A DNA stretch of 64,000 nucleotides, from positions 20,787 to 84,786 of the forward strand of contig CAYGPR010000013.1 in assembly GCA_964351985.1 (NCBI GenBank), written 5' to 3'. Each line of letters starts with the position of its first letter. The first letter of the stretch is position 1. The stretch is from Meishania sp964351985 (lineage in GTDB: Bacteria > Bacteroidota > Bacteroidia > Flavobacteriales > Flavobacteriaceae). Below are positions 9,074-19,115 of the stretch, one piece after another. Position numbers and translations under genes: made by a program. The notes under the pieces are model-generated. The model was not told where the DNA came from. It saw nothing but the letters and a program-made list of their open reading frames with translations, and searched no databases.

Positions 9074-11491
9074 TCATTCTGTACGTAAGCTTTTTAAAGG
9101 TTTGATCAAGGCGGCCCCTACCGATTGATAGCTTATCGTGAGAATCGCTATGACCAAGGCGATAAGTCCGGCGGCGATAAAAATTTCCCAGCCGATGGAG
9201 ATGCGATATGCAAAATCTTCAAGCCAACGACTCATCATATACCATCCGATAGGAACGGCAATCAGGATGGAGATCAGTATCAGTTTCATAAAATCCCAAG
9301 TCAAGAGTTGGTAGATGCTTTTGAAGGGTGCGCCTAGGACCAACCGTATACTGATTTCTTTTTTGCGTTGTTCTACCATAAAAGCGGAAAGTGCAAACAA
9401 CCCAAGGCAGGCCACAAAAAGTGCGAAAAGGGAGAAGCTATTGAAGATTTTTCCCATGCGCTGTACATCTTCGTGCATTTGAGTAAACTCTTGGTCCAAA
9501 AAGGTATAATTGATAGCCTGATTTGGAATGCTCTTGTTCCAAACGGATGTGATGGAAGCCAAGGCTTCATTGATGTTTCCCTTTTCCAATTTTACGGATA
9601 TTGCGCCAATGTCATTACCGATGACCAGCGAGAGCGATGAAATATCCTCCTTCAACGATTTAAAATGAAAATCCTCCACGACCCCGATAATTTTCCATAG
9701 TTGGCCGTTGTTGTCCACCTCTTTTCCGATGGGATCTGTCAATGCGAGTTCCTGTACCATTCTGGAATTGATAATGATGGAATTGATGGAGTCGGAAGCG
9801 AATTCCTTTGAGAAATCACGTCCCTCTTTCAACGTAATCCCCAAGGTTTTGATATAGTCATAATCGACCCTCCATATTTGGGCGGGAATGCCCCTGCCCT
9901 CGTTTCCTTCATCGGGCCTTCTAAAGGTATTTCCGTTTCGATTGCCACCCTCGATGGGCAGATAATAGCTTGCACTTACCGCCTTTACCTGTGGCAATTT
10001 TTGTAACTGTTCTTTGAACGTATCGGCACGATTTCCCAAAACATCGGTGCCTTCGAGAATTACGACCTGCTCCTTATCGTATCCTAATTCCTTTTTTAGA
10101 ATATAGTCCATTTGCCGGTAAATGATCAACGTTCCGATAATCAAAATGACCGATGTCGTAAACTGAAAAACGACCAGGCCACTTCGCAGTTTTCCGCTTT
10201 TGCCGCCCAATGACATACTGCCTTTTAACACATTAACAGGTTTGAAAGCTGACAAATAGAACGCAGGATACAATCCAGCAATAGCCCCAACGACCCAGGC
10301 GGAAACCAAAAGTATGGGAAGAAACCACCACGCCGTCCATGGCATGGCAATAGTCTTGGCCGCTATATCATTAAAGGCAGGCAACAAGGCCCACGCCAAT
10401 ACAATACCCAGCACAAAAGATATGACACTGAAAACAACTGATTCGGTCAGAAACTGGACAACTAGATTGTGCTTAAAAGCGCCCACGGTTTTTCGAAGAC
10501 CGACTTCCTTGGCCCTATTGGCCGATTTTGCCGTAGAGAGATTGATGAAGTTGATTATGGCTAAAAGTAACACGAACCCCGCAATGGCGGCGAACAACCA
10601 AACAAAACGAATATCACCATGTTTAAGGCCATCGCCCATTTTTATATCCGATTTTAAATGGATATCGGTTACGGGCTGCAACTTGTATTCAATGGTTCTG
10701 AGCACATCTATAAAATCGGCTCCTCGACCATTGTCCAATTGCGCGGGGATCACGTAGTTCTCTATAATGGATTGCATTTTTTGCTCTAACTCCTGAACAT
10801 TGGCATTCGGATCTACCAAGATATAGGTAAAGTAGTTCTGGTTGGTCCAGCTCATATTGGTGTCCTCTATAGGTAGTAGGTAATCAAAATCGAGGTGTGA
10901 ATTCTTGGGCACTTCTTTCATGACGCCTGTTACAGTGTATGGATTCGAAGTATCATTGTCCAAAATAATGGTTTGCCCTATGGCCTTGCCGTTCTGAAAA
11001 TATTTTTCCGCTTTCGTTTTGGAAATAACGATACTTTTCGGGCTTGTCAACGCTTCATCAGGATTGCCTTGTTCCAATGGTATTTCCAAGATATCGAATG
11101 CCTCTTGGTCGGCAAGCATAAAGCCTTCTTCAAAATTGTTCTGTGATTTTCCTGAAAGGCGCATGCCGCGCTTACCGGCCCCGAAAATCTCTATGGTATT
11201 GACCTTACCCGCTTTCTTGATTTCCGGGAAATCGGATTGCAGGGCATCGGCAAACGGTAGTTGAAAATGTACGCTTTTCATCACCTCCCCGTTCCACTGG
11301 CCTTGCATGACCACCCTGTAGATTTTATCTTTATTGGCATAGTGTTGATCATAGCTCAGTTCGTTTCTTATAAACAGCGCGATCAAAAGACAAGCGGCGA
11401 TACCCACGGCAAAACCCCCGATTTTGATGATCGTAAAGAGTTTGTCTTTTTTAATGCTTCGCCAAGCGATTTTTAGGTGATTTTTGAACAT
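9074..11491 (-). CDS. FtsX/MacB-type ABC transporter permease 5
   Basis: 805 aa, start MFKNHLKIAWRSIKKDKLFT. The first FtsX unit carries RAKEVGLRKTVG. The second carries RKKEISIRLVLG, where the usual Lys after Arg is replaced by Leu; this is the coupling-helix region expected to touch the ATPase, so the change could alter docking (inference). The ending is KPLKSLRTE rather than the NPxKSLRTE of most paralogues. It lies 25 nt downstream of permease 6, in the middle of the second regulated unit. Confidence 0.93.
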   Translation of the reverse strand: MFKNHLKIAWRSIKKDKLFTIIKIGGFAVGIAACLLIALFIRNELSYDQHYANKDKIYRVVMQGQWNGEVMKSVHFQLPFADALQSDFPEIKKAGKVNTIEIFGAGKRGMRLSGKSQNNFEEGFMLADQEAFDILEIPLEQGNPDEALTSPKSIVISKTKAEKYFQNGKAIGQTIILDNDTSNPYTVTGVMKEVPKNSHLDFDYLLPIEDTNMSWTNQNYFTYILVDPNANVQELEQKMQSIIENYVIPAQLDNGRGADFIDVLRTIEYKLQPVTDIHLKSDIKMGDGLKHGDIRFVWLFAAIAGFVLLLAIINFINLSTAKSANRAKEVGLRKTVGAFKHNLVVQFLTESVVFSVISFVLGIVLAWALLPAFNDIAAKTIAMPWTAWWFLPILLVSAWVVGAIAGLYPAFYLSAFKPVNVLKGSMSLGGKSGKLRSGLVVFQFTTSVILIIGTLIIYRQMDYILKKELGYDKEQVVILEGTDVLGNRADTFKEQLQKLPQVKAVSASYYLPIEGGNRNGNTFRRPDEGNEGRGIPAQIWRVDYDYIKTLGITLKEGRDFSKEFASDSINSIIINSRMVQELALTDPIGKEVDNNGQLWKIIGVVEDFHFKSLKEDISSLSLVIGNDIGAISVKLEKGNINEALASITSVWNKSIPNQAINYTFLDQEFTQMHEDVQRMGKIFNSFSLFALFVACLGLFALSAFMVEQRKKEISIRLVLGAPFKSIYQLLTWDFMKLILISILIAVPIGWYMMSRWLEDFAYRISIGWEIFIAAGLIALVIAILTISYQSVGAALIKPLKSLRTE

Positions 11492-11516
11492 GGTTTTCGT
11501 TTTTTGATTATAATTT

Positions 11517-13910
11517 TCATTCAGTTCTCAAGATTTTAGCCGGATCTGTACGTGCCGCCTTAAAGGTTTGAGATCCAATCATAAGAAAGGAAATTAACAG
11601 GACTCCTAAAAAACCTGCCAACAACTCAGTTATGCCAATGCTTTCATGGTACGCGAAATTGCTCAGAACAACCTTGTCGAAAAGCAAGTAGGTCGCCGGG
11701 AGGGCAATACAAGCCGACAAAGCCAATAAAACCAAGAAATTTTTGCTCAATTGAAAGACAAGATTTCCTTCGCCTGCACCAAGTACCTTGCGAATACTGA
11801 TTTCCCTAAGCTTTGTTTCGGTCGTAAAGACTACCATCCCGAACAATCCCATGGATGAGATACAGATGGCCAAGAACGATAGAAAACCGATTACTTTGAT
11901 TATCATCGAAAACCCGCTATAGGCCTGTTCAATTTGGTCGTCATAGAATTTTGCATCCAATTCATGCACATTGTTGTCGAGTTCTTTCCAGATTTTTTCT
12001 ATACTGGCGAAAGTGCCGGACCAATCCGTTGTACTGATTTTTGCATTGATATAATTATCCGGATTTGTTGAATAGCGCACAACCAATGGTTGAATTGCTT
12101 GTTCTGGCCGCTCGTAATGAAAATCCTTTAACACCCCGATTATAGTTAACTTCTTTCCATCAATAGTTACCATTTCATCTATGGCTTTGTTGACATCACC
12201 ATTTCCTATATTATATTGTTTTAACAACTTTTCGTTTACTATTACCTCATTTTCTTGTGTGTCAATATTTTTGTTTCTAAAATTTTCTCCTGCAAGAAAT
12301 ACGTGTCCGTGCAAGGGTAAATAGTTGGCATCGACAACGTTTTGTTGTACGCTTATAGAATCATTTTGATCCTTATATTTTAGTTGAGTTCCATTTATAT
12401 TACCAAGACTGGTGACGATGCGTGATTGCGAAATCTCTTTTACCGCTGGTATTTTAGATAGTTCTTCTACCAACAGGTCGGCTTTATTGCCTTGCAACCT
12501 TATGTTCAAGATGTTCTCTGTGGAAAAGCCAAGATCGTACGCTATAAAACTTTTATACTGTGTATAACCAATGATCGTAGTGGTTATGAAAATGAGTGAA
12601 AAGACGTACTGAACAACTATTAAGGACTTGCGTAGACTCACACGATGAAATAGCTTTAGGGAGGTAATACCCTTCAAGACCTGAAGTGCCTGAATTCGTG
12701 AAAAAAACAATGCTGGAAATATACCGGCGATAATACCGATAAAAATAGCAAGCCCAATAAACCATAAAATGGTAACAAATGATAAGTCAAGAACCACAAG
12801 GCGATTTATATAATCGTGAATACTTACGAACTCTTCCCTTAAAAACAAAAATAATAGTAACGCGAACCCCAGTGATATCAACGATATGACCACCGATTCG
12901 GTTACAAACTGAAATATTACTTGCCTTTTACCTGCTCCAACCACTTTTCGAATTCCCACTTCCTTTGCGCGTTTCAGAGCTCTTGCAACAGATAGATTCG
13001 TATAATTAAAGCACGCCGACAATAGAACGATACAGGTCAAGGCTATAAGCACCCAAATAGCAATAGGATCTAAACTAGGGCCTATTTCATTGACTTGTGA
13101 GCTGCCTATCGAGATTTCATTCAACGGCTGAAGGGACAAATCTATTTTTTGGTCCGCAAGGCCCATACTCTGTGATTTGCTGATTTCATCGATACTTGTC
13201 TGCACCGATGAAATATTATGTTCCTCCGGAAGTAGCAAATAGGTATAATTATCGTAAAACGTACCCCAGCCCATAAAATCGCCATCATGGGTGGGTTTTT
13301 GGAGCTCAACGGTAGAAAAGGAAACTAACGCCCCGAAATCGAGATGCGATAGTTTTGGAATGTCCTTCATTATTCCCGTTACTTTATAGGTGAGACTGTC
13401 AAATCTGATTGTTTCCCCAAGTGCATTTGAATTTCCAAATAGTTTTTCGGAGGTTTTCTCTGTCAATACTATTGAAAAGGGTTCTTGTAGAGCAGTCTGG
13501 GAGTTTCCTTGCGTTAAGGGAAATGTAAAGACTTTCAAAAATGAATTGTCCGCCCATAATGCTTCCATGGGTATTTTACTATTTCCGATTTTCGCATCAC
13601 CACCGAAACCTCTTCGAATTATGGTCACGTCATCTACTCCCGGAACCGATTCCCTAATTTCGTAACCCGCCTTTACCGAAGTGGAAGCAAGGTTCATTAC
13701 AAAACCATTGGCATCTTGATTCGATGTAGATACTCGATAAATTCTGTCTTTGTTCTCATGAAAATTGTCATAAGACAATAAGTCTGAGATAAAAGTGATC
13801 ATTAACAAGCCGACCGAAATACTGACTGCCAGACCAACAACATTTATGGCCGTAAACAACCTATGGCGACCCATGCTTCGTAATGCGATTTTTAGATAAT
13901 TTTTGAACAT
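11517..13910 (-). CDS. FtsX/MacB-type ABC transporter permease 6 (divergent member)
   Basis: 797 aa from the ATG at 13908-13910 (MFKNYLKIALRSMGRHRLFT). The open frame extends to 13979, but that upstream ATG is inside the TGGCATG -24 box of P2 and upstream of the predicted transcript start. Coupling motifs are RAKEVGIRKVVG and KLREISIRKVLG; the ending is DPAKILRTE, unlike the SLRTE of the rest. Several stretches (for example 12170-12300) look more AT-rich than neighbouring permeases, so this copy may be older or separately acquired (impression, not computed). First gene of the second unit (permeases 6-5-4). Confidence 0.92.
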   Translation of the reverse strand: MFKNYLKIALRSMGRHRLFTAINVVGLAVSISVGLLMITFISDLLSYDNFHENKDRIYRVSTSNQDANGFVMNLASTSVKAGYEIRESVPGVDDVTIIRRGFGGDAKIGNSKIPMEALWADNSFLKVFTFPLTQGNSQTALQEPFSIVLTEKTSEKLFGNSNALGETIRFDSLTYKVTGIMKDIPKLSHLDFGALVSFSTVELQKPTHDGDFMGWGTFYDNYTYLLLPEEHNISSVQTSIDEISKSQSMGLADQKIDLSLQPLNEISIGSSQVNEIGPSLDPIAIWVLIALTCIVLLSACFNYTNLSVARALKRAKEVGIRKVVGAGKRQVIFQFVTESVVISLISLGFALLLFLFLREEFVSIHDYINRLVVLDLSFVTILWFIGLAIFIGIIAGIFPALFFSRIQALQVLKGITSLKLFHRVSLRKSLIVVQYVFSLIFITTTIIGYTQYKSFIAYDLGFSTENILNIRLQGNKADLLVEELSKIPAVKEISQSRIVTSLGNINGTQLKYKDQNDSISVQQNVVDANYLPLHGHVFLAGENFRNKNIDTQENEVIVNEKLLKQYNIGNGDVNKAIDEMVTIDGKKLTIIGVLKDFHYERPEQAIQPLVVRYSTNPDNYINAKISTTDWSGTFASIEKIWKELDNNVHELDAKFYDDQIEQAYSGFSMIIKVIGFLSFLAICISSMGLFGMVVFTTETKLREISIRKVLGAGEGNLVFQLSKNFLVLLALSACIALPATYLLFDKVVLSNFAYHESIGITELLAGFLGVLLISFLMIGSQTFKAARTDPAKILRTE

Positions 13911-13968
13911 GGTTCTCGTTTTTTGATGATTCCCGGCAAGTTGTATAAACGGCCTCAGAGAAAGGGAA

Positions 13969-13983
13969 TCGATTTTCATGCCA
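13969..13983 (-). promoter_or_regulatory. Sigma-54-type promoter P2 (-24/-12) for permeases 6-5-4
   Basis: Minus strand TGGCATGAAAATCGA, identical to the P3 box, with GG at 13982-13981 and GA at 13970-13969 (N10 between them). The predicted transcript start is near 13957, about 47 nt before the permease 6 ATG at 13910. It lies exactly 64 bp from the proximal edge of the dyad pair at 14047-14085. The -12 half departs from the TTGC consensus. Confidence 0.7.
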
Positions 13984-14046
13984 TGTTCGCATTATGTTGA
14001 AAATCTGTTATTTATAATCAAATTAGAAGAAAAAGGCATGCCTAAG

Positions 14047-14085
14047 TGTAAAATATTTGGACAGAATTTGTACAATATATTTACA
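14047..14085. promoter_or_regulatory. Tandem 17-bp dyads (enhancer pair UAS2)
   Basis: TGTAAAATATTTGGACA (14047-14063) and TGTACAATATATTTACA (14069-14085), spacer GAATT (5 bp). The second copy differs from its counterpart in UAS3 at one position only. It lies in the 254-bp gap between permease 7 and permease 6. Confidence 0.75.
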
Positions 14086-14130
14086 TAGTCCAAGCAATCC
14101 TTAAAAGGGTCTTGCATAAGAAACTCCAAC

Positions 14131-14150
14131 CCCCGTATTTGGTAGCGGGG
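14131..14150 (-). terminator. Weak stem-loop after permease 7
   Basis: A CCCCG/CGGGG stem (14131-14135 with 14146-14150) with a 10-nt loop lies 14 nt past the stop of permease 7 in the transcribed direction. What follows is only mildly T-rich, so it may attenuate rather than end the first unit before UAS2/P2. Confidence 0.35.
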
Positions 14151-14164
14151 AATAACAGAGAACA

Positions 14165-16564
14165 CTATTCCGTTCGTAAACTATTCACAGGGTTCGCATT
14201 CGCAGCCTTGATAGCTTGAAAACTTACCGTAAGAATGGTGATTGCCAATGCCCCAACAACGGCCAGAACAAAAATCCACCACTCCATAATGATGCGGTAC
14301 GGGTAGTCTTGCAGCCAGCCGTTCATGACGTAGTACGAAATAGGAATGGCGATAAAACAAGAGATAATGACCAGCTTTAAAAAGTCTTTGGAAAGCATGT
14401 TCCACACATTGAAGGTAGAGGCTCCCAAAACTTTTCTCACCCCGATTTCTTTGGTACGCTGTTCGGCTACAAAAGAAGTCAATCCAAAGAGTCCGAGGCA
14501 ACTGATTAAGATGGCCAATGCCGTGAAAATTCCCGATAGGGTTCCGATGCGTTCCTCGGCCGCAAATTTTTCGCCGTACTCACTATCCACAAAATCATAT
14601 TCAAAGGGAATATCAGGAAAATGTTCCTTAAAGACCCTTTCAACAATGGCCACGTTTTGACTTGCGCTTTGATTCGGGTTCAATCTAAGATTGTAGTAAC
14701 TTGAATTGTCGAACCTATCAAAAACATACAGCCCCTGTTTTACAGGCTCATAGGGCGATTGTGCTATTATGTCTTCCACAACACCAATAATTTTCAATGG
14801 CGGATTAGGATCTTCTTGATCATCATCTTTCAAAAATTGACCTATCGGGTTTTCCATGCCCAGATATGCCTTCGCTGTCTCGTTGATGAGAATGGCCAAA
14901 GAGTCGGAGGCGAAATCCCTCGAAAAATCCCTTCCCTCAACGATTTTTAAGTTCAAGGACTTTGCATATTCGGGAGAAACCTCGGTCCATGCCAGATCTT
15001 CTTGAAAACCTTCAGGTTTTCCTTCCCAAGTATATCCACCTCTATTGGACCAGATTCGTGTAGTCGGACTACTGGAAGATGACATTTCGACCACTGCGCC
15101 AGATCCTATGAACTCACTTCTCATCAAATCATATTTACCATTGAAATCTTGGCTGAACGTAGGCACCTGTATCAAGCCTTCTTTGTCATAGCCGACCGGT
15201 CTGTTCTTCGCATGGTTGATCTGCTGCATTACGATAACGGTACCGATGATAAAGGCTACGGATACCGTAAATTGAAGTACCACCAATATTTTTCTGGGCA
15301 GGCCAGCGTATTTACCGGCTTTAAAGGTCCCTTTTAAGACATCAACGGGTCTAAACGAGGATAGATACAGGGCAGGATAACTACCCGCCACTAGCGCCGT
15401 GAACAGAATGAAAGCCAACGAGCTCAACCAAAAAATTCCACTGCCCCAAGGGAAGGAAATCTCTTTTCTCGACAGTTCGTTAAATCCGTTCAAAGACAGT
15501 AATACGATCAAAACCGCTAGGATAAAAGCAAAGACAACCACTAAGAAAGATTCACTCAAAAATTGATTGATCAATTGTCTTCTTTGGGAACCAATCGACT
15601 TTCTTATTCCAACTTCCTTGGCGCGTTTTTCAGATCTTGCCGTACTCAGGTTCATAAAATTGATACAGGCCAAAAGCAATACAAAAGCCCCGATGATTCC
15701 GAAGAGCCAGACATACTTTATTCTTCCGCCCACCTGTTTACCATTTTCAAAATTGCCGTGCAAATACCATTCTTTCATGGGGAAAAGAAAAATTTGCGGG
15801 TTGAACTCTGCTGTATCCTCGTTCAAATCTTTCTTGACGTTTCGAATGGTTTGGCTAACTTTTTCCATGTTCGCATTGTTATTGAGCTCTACGAACATTT
15901 GAAATGAGTTGTTGCCCCATTGATCTTCGGCTTCTTTGACCCATTCACGAGAGGCGAGATATTGGTCCCAAGGAATAATATATTTCGTATCGTTAAAGGT
16001 ATTGTTGACAAGGATGTCTTTATAAACCGAAGTAACCATCAAATCATATTGGTTACTGACCTTGACGACTTTTCCGATAGGGTCTTGCTTACCAAATAAT
16101 GCTTCAGCAGTGGACTCGGAGAGCATAATGGAATTGACCTCCCTCAAGCCGTCTTTTTCTCCCTTAAGAATTTGCAACTCTAGAAGTTCAGGAGCTTCCC
16201 TTTGCATATAGTTACCGGAGCGGGAAAGGTTAGTTTCGTTGTATTTCAGATATAGATCATTCGTCCATGACGACATTATCAAATGTTTGAAGTTGTCACC
16301 ATACCCATCGCGCAATGCTTTTTCCAAAGGTCTTGGCAGGGCAGGGCCTGTACCGGTATTGCCGTTAAAAGTTTGGGATTGAAATACCTGCGCAATCCTG
16401 TCTTTATTTTTGAAGTAGTCGTTATGGGATAGTTCGTCAACGACCCATAGGCCGATTAAAAGGGTGACGGCCATACCCAAGGCAAGGCCGCCGATATTGA
16501 TGGCGGAGTAACCCTTGTTCTTCTTCAGGTTTCGCCAGGCGATTTTCAGATAGTTTTTAAACAT
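14165..16564 (-). CDS. FtsX/MacB-type ABC transporter permease 7
   Basis: 799 aa, start MFKNYLKIAWRNLKKNKGYS, nearly the same first 20 residues as permease 8, which suggests these two are the closest pair. Coupling motifs are RAKEVGIRKSIG and RTKEIGVRKVLG; the ending is NPVNSLRTE. A 70-nt gap separates it from permease 8 with no TGGCAT or TGT-N11-ACA element, so it should be the last gene of the tolC-led unit. Confidence 0.93.
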   Translation of the reverse strand: MFKNYLKIAWRNLKKNKGYSAINIGGLALGMAVTLLIGLWVVDELSHNDYFKNKDRIAQVFQSQTFNGNTGTGPALPRPLEKALRDGYGDNFKHLIMSSWTNDLYLKYNETNLSRSGNYMQREAPELLELQILKGEKDGLREVNSIMLSESTAEALFGKQDPIGKVVKVSNQYDLMVTSVYKDILVNNTFNDTKYIIPWDQYLASREWVKEAEDQWGNNSFQMFVELNNNANMEKVSQTIRNVKKDLNEDTAEFNPQIFLFPMKEWYLHGNFENGKQVGGRIKYVWLFGIIGAFVLLLACINFMNLSTARSEKRAKEVGIRKSIGSQRRQLINQFLSESFLVVVFAFILAVLIVLLSLNGFNELSRKEISFPWGSGIFWLSSLAFILFTALVAGSYPALYLSSFRPVDVLKGTFKAGKYAGLPRKILVVLQFTVSVAFIIGTVIVMQQINHAKNRPVGYDKEGLIQVPTFSQDFNGKYDLMRSEFIGSGAVVEMSSSSSPTTRIWSNRGGYTWEGKPEGFQEDLAWTEVSPEYAKSLNLKIVEGRDFSRDFASDSLAILINETAKAYLGMENPIGQFLKDDDQEDPNPPLKIIGVVEDIIAQSPYEPVKQGLYVFDRFDNSSYYNLRLNPNQSASQNVAIVERVFKEHFPDIPFEYDFVDSEYGEKFAAEERIGTLSGIFTALAILISCLGLFGLTSFVAEQRTKEIGVRKVLGASTFNVWNMLSKDFLKLVIISCFIAIPISYYVMNGWLQDYPYRIIMEWWIFVLAVVGALAITILTVSFQAIKAANANPVNSLRTE

Positions 16565-16634
16565 GATTGATGATTTTGATTGATGTTACTTTTAAACCAT
16601 TCTTATATAAAGACTTCCTAAATGACAAAAAGTT

Positions 16635-19034
16635 TCACTCCGTGCGTAAACTTTTTACAGGATTGGCATTGGCAGCTTTGATGGCATGAAAGCTAATGGT
16701 CACCACGGCAATGACCAGTGCAATGCCGCCTGCTAGCAAAAATGTCCACCAGCTAATATCTATGCGATATGCATAAACGTCTAGCCATTTGCTCATTGCA
16801 TACCAAGAAAAAGGAGTGGCAATAAGTATCGCGACCAAAACAAGCTTAATAAAGTCTTTGGATAAAAGGGCAACTATACTTGAGGCCTCAGCGCCCAATA
16901 CTTTTCGTACTCCTATTTCCTTGGTTCTTTGCATGGCACTGTAGGTCGCCAAACCTAAAAGACCTAAGCAGGCGATTAAAATGGCCAAAAAGGAAAATAT
17001 GGTAAATAAATTTTTGAACTTGATGTCGGCCTCATATTGCGCGTTAAAGGATTGATCCAAGAAACTATATAGAAAAGGACGATGTGGTGCCAACTCGCTC
17101 CATTTTTTTTCAATATTGGAAACTGCAGCTGCGAGGTCTGTAGCTTTAACCTTCAACGAAAGAAATTTGCCGTACGTCTCATAACGTAAGGTCAATGGCG
17201 CTACCTTTTGGTGTAAAGAGAGATAATTAAAGTCTTTGACTACCCCGATTATTTTTCCTTCCCTGCCCCATTGCTCGAATCGTTTTCCTATAATTTCCTT
17301 GGGATCCGAATATCCAAAACTTTTGGCGGCAGCCTGGTTGATAACCATTGCGGATACGCTGTCGGTAGGGAACGCTCTAGAATAATTTCGTCCAGCGACC
17401 ATTTCTATTTCATAGTGTGGAATAAAATCGTAATCCACCTCATACAGGAAAGGCTCAAAATTGTCCATGGCACCGTCGTAGGTCTCTATATTCGTTCCTG
17501 CAGCAGGAAAATGAGCTCCGGGAACGGTACGAGAACCTGCCACCGAAGTAATCTCCGGTAGGCTTAAAAATTCATTTTTGATCGTTTCGAGGTTGCTAAG
17601 TACTTGACCATCCCAATTAAAATCGATAACCAATTGTTTTTCCCTATCGAACCCAAGGTTTTTATTCAACATGTAACCCAATTGAAAGTATACGATCACT
17701 GTGCTGGCTATTAGCGCTATGGATAGGCTAAATTGAAAAACTACGAGTCCTTTTCTAAGACTTGTTCCCTTTTGGGAGGTTCTGAAAATTCCTTTAAGTA
17801 CACTCGAAGGTTTAAAACTGGATAATACGAATGCCGGATAACTTCCGGCTAAAAGACCTGTAATCAAGGCTATGCCAAAGTAAAGCGATAAGGTTGTACC
17901 ATCAAAAATCTCATCGGCTGAAAACTGTTTTCCCGTAATTTCGCTCATCCAGGGTAATCCCAATAACACAAAGGCCAGACCTATCATGGCAGAAAGAAGA
18001 ACCATAATCATCGATTCGCTTAGAAACTGATAAATCAGTCCTTTTTTATCGGCCCCGATAACCTTTCTCACACCTACCTCTTTTGCCCTTTCCAAAGAGC
18101 GCGCCGTGGCCAAGTTCATAAAATTCACACAGGCGATGATCAAAATAAAGAGTCCGATTAGCGCAAAAATGTAAATGTTGGATAGACTACCCTTTATTCC
18201 TGGTTGACGAGCAGCTTCAGAACGTAGATATGCATCGGGCAAAGCCTCAAAGGAAAGGTCGTAATAGTACTCGCCCTCTTCTTCAGGTCTGTTCCTTTTT
18301 AAGAAATCGGGCATTTTGGCCTGAAAAGCTTGAACGTCAAAGTTGTCGGCCACCAGAAAATATGTATAAAAATCCACATAGCCCCAAGCATCAAAAATAC
18401 CGGGTCTTGTCTGGTAAAAAGAACTCATGGACAGTAAAACGTCGAAGGTGAAATGTGAATTTGAAGGTACATCTTTCATTACCCCGGTCACGGTGTAAAT
18501 ACCGTCATTTGCCCTGCCCCCGACACCTTCTATCGCCTTGCCCATCGGGTCTTCGTCTCCAAAATATTTTTTGGCCATACTTTCGGTCAGCACGATTGAA
18601 TAGGGCGCCTCTAAAGCTGTTTCAGGATTACCGGAAATCAAGGGCCAACTAAAAATATCGAATACGGTAGGGTCAATGTAAAAGCAATTGCTTTCTTGAA
18701 AAGAGCGTTCATTGTACTTTAGAAGCACATCGGATCTTCCCGAGAACTGAACTTTTTCAACCACCTCTGAAAAATCGGATTTTAGGGCAGGTCCTACAGG
18801 GGCATTTCCCCAAACCCATCGGTCTTCTAAGTTAGCCGCGCTGCTATGGTGTACAACCCTGTAGATTCTATCTGCTTTCTCATGGTAAGTATCATAGGAA
18901 AGTTCATTTTGAATGAACATCGCAATAAGCAAAAAACAGGCTAAGCCTATGGCTAGGCCGCCTATATTGATGACCGAATAACCTTTATTCTTTTTTAGGT
19001 TTCGCCACGCTATTTTCAGATAGTTCTTGAACAT
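16635..19034 (-). CDS. FtsX/MacB-type ABC transporter permease 8
   Basis: 799-800 aa from ATG 19032-19034 (MFKNYLKIAWRNLKKNKGYS). An in-frame ATG at 19061 would add nine residues (MFINQKSSI) not found in the paralogues. Coupling motifs are RAKEVGVRKVIG and RTKEIGVRKVLG; the ending is NPVKSLRTE. It directly follows the ATPase gene, separated by the hairpin at 19074-19106, and is the permease most likely made in step with the ATPase and adaptor. Confidence 0.93.
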   Translation of the reverse strand: MFKNYLKIAWRNLKKNKGYSVINIGGLAIGLACFLLIAMFIQNELSYDTYHEKADRIYRVVHHSSAANLEDRWVWGNAPVGPALKSDFSEVVEKVQFSGRSDVLLKYNERSFQESNCFYIDPTVFDIFSWPLISGNPETALEAPYSIVLTESMAKKYFGDEDPMGKAIEGVGGRANDGIYTVTGVMKDVPSNSHFTFDVLLSMSSFYQTRPGIFDAWGYVDFYTYFLVADNFDVQAFQAKMPDFLKRNRPEEEGEYYYDLSFEALPDAYLRSEAARQPGIKGSLSNIYIFALIGLFILIIACVNFMNLATARSLERAKEVGVRKVIGADKKGLIYQFLSESMIMVLLSAMIGLAFVLLGLPWMSEITGKQFSADEIFDGTTLSLYFGIALITGLLAGSYPAFVLSSFKPSSVLKGIFRTSQKGTSLRKGLVVFQFSLSIALIASTVIVYFQLGYMLNKNLGFDREKQLVIDFNWDGQVLSNLETIKNEFLSLPEITSVAGSRTVPGAHFPAAGTNIETYDGAMDNFEPFLYEVDYDFIPHYEIEMVAGRNYSRAFPTDSVSAMVINQAAAKSFGYSDPKEIIGKRFEQWGREGKIIGVVKDFNYLSLHQKVAPLTLRYETYGKFLSLKVKATDLAAAVSNIEKKWSELAPHRPFLYSFLDQSFNAQYEADIKFKNLFTIFSFLAILIACLGLLGLATYSAMQRTKEIGVRKVLGAEASSIVALLSKDFIKLVLVAILIATPFSWYAMSKWLDVYAYRIDISWWTFLLAGGIALVIAVVTISFHAIKAANANPVKSLRTE

Positions 19035-19073
19035 GATTGATGATTTTTGATTGATGAACAAACTTTCCCGTAA

Positions 19074-19106
19074 AGACCTGTCGGGTTCTTAAAACCGAAC
19101 AGGTCT
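19074..19106. repeat. Long hairpin between ATPase and first permease
   Basis: AGACCTGT arms (19074-19081 with 19099-19106) continue inward with one mismatch and a G-T wobble to give about 14 paired bases around a short loop. In the minus-strand transcript no T-run follows, so it is not a classical terminator. It may stabilise or attenuate the mRNA between ATPase and permease. Confidence 0.6.
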
Positions 19107-19115
19107 ATACACTAC

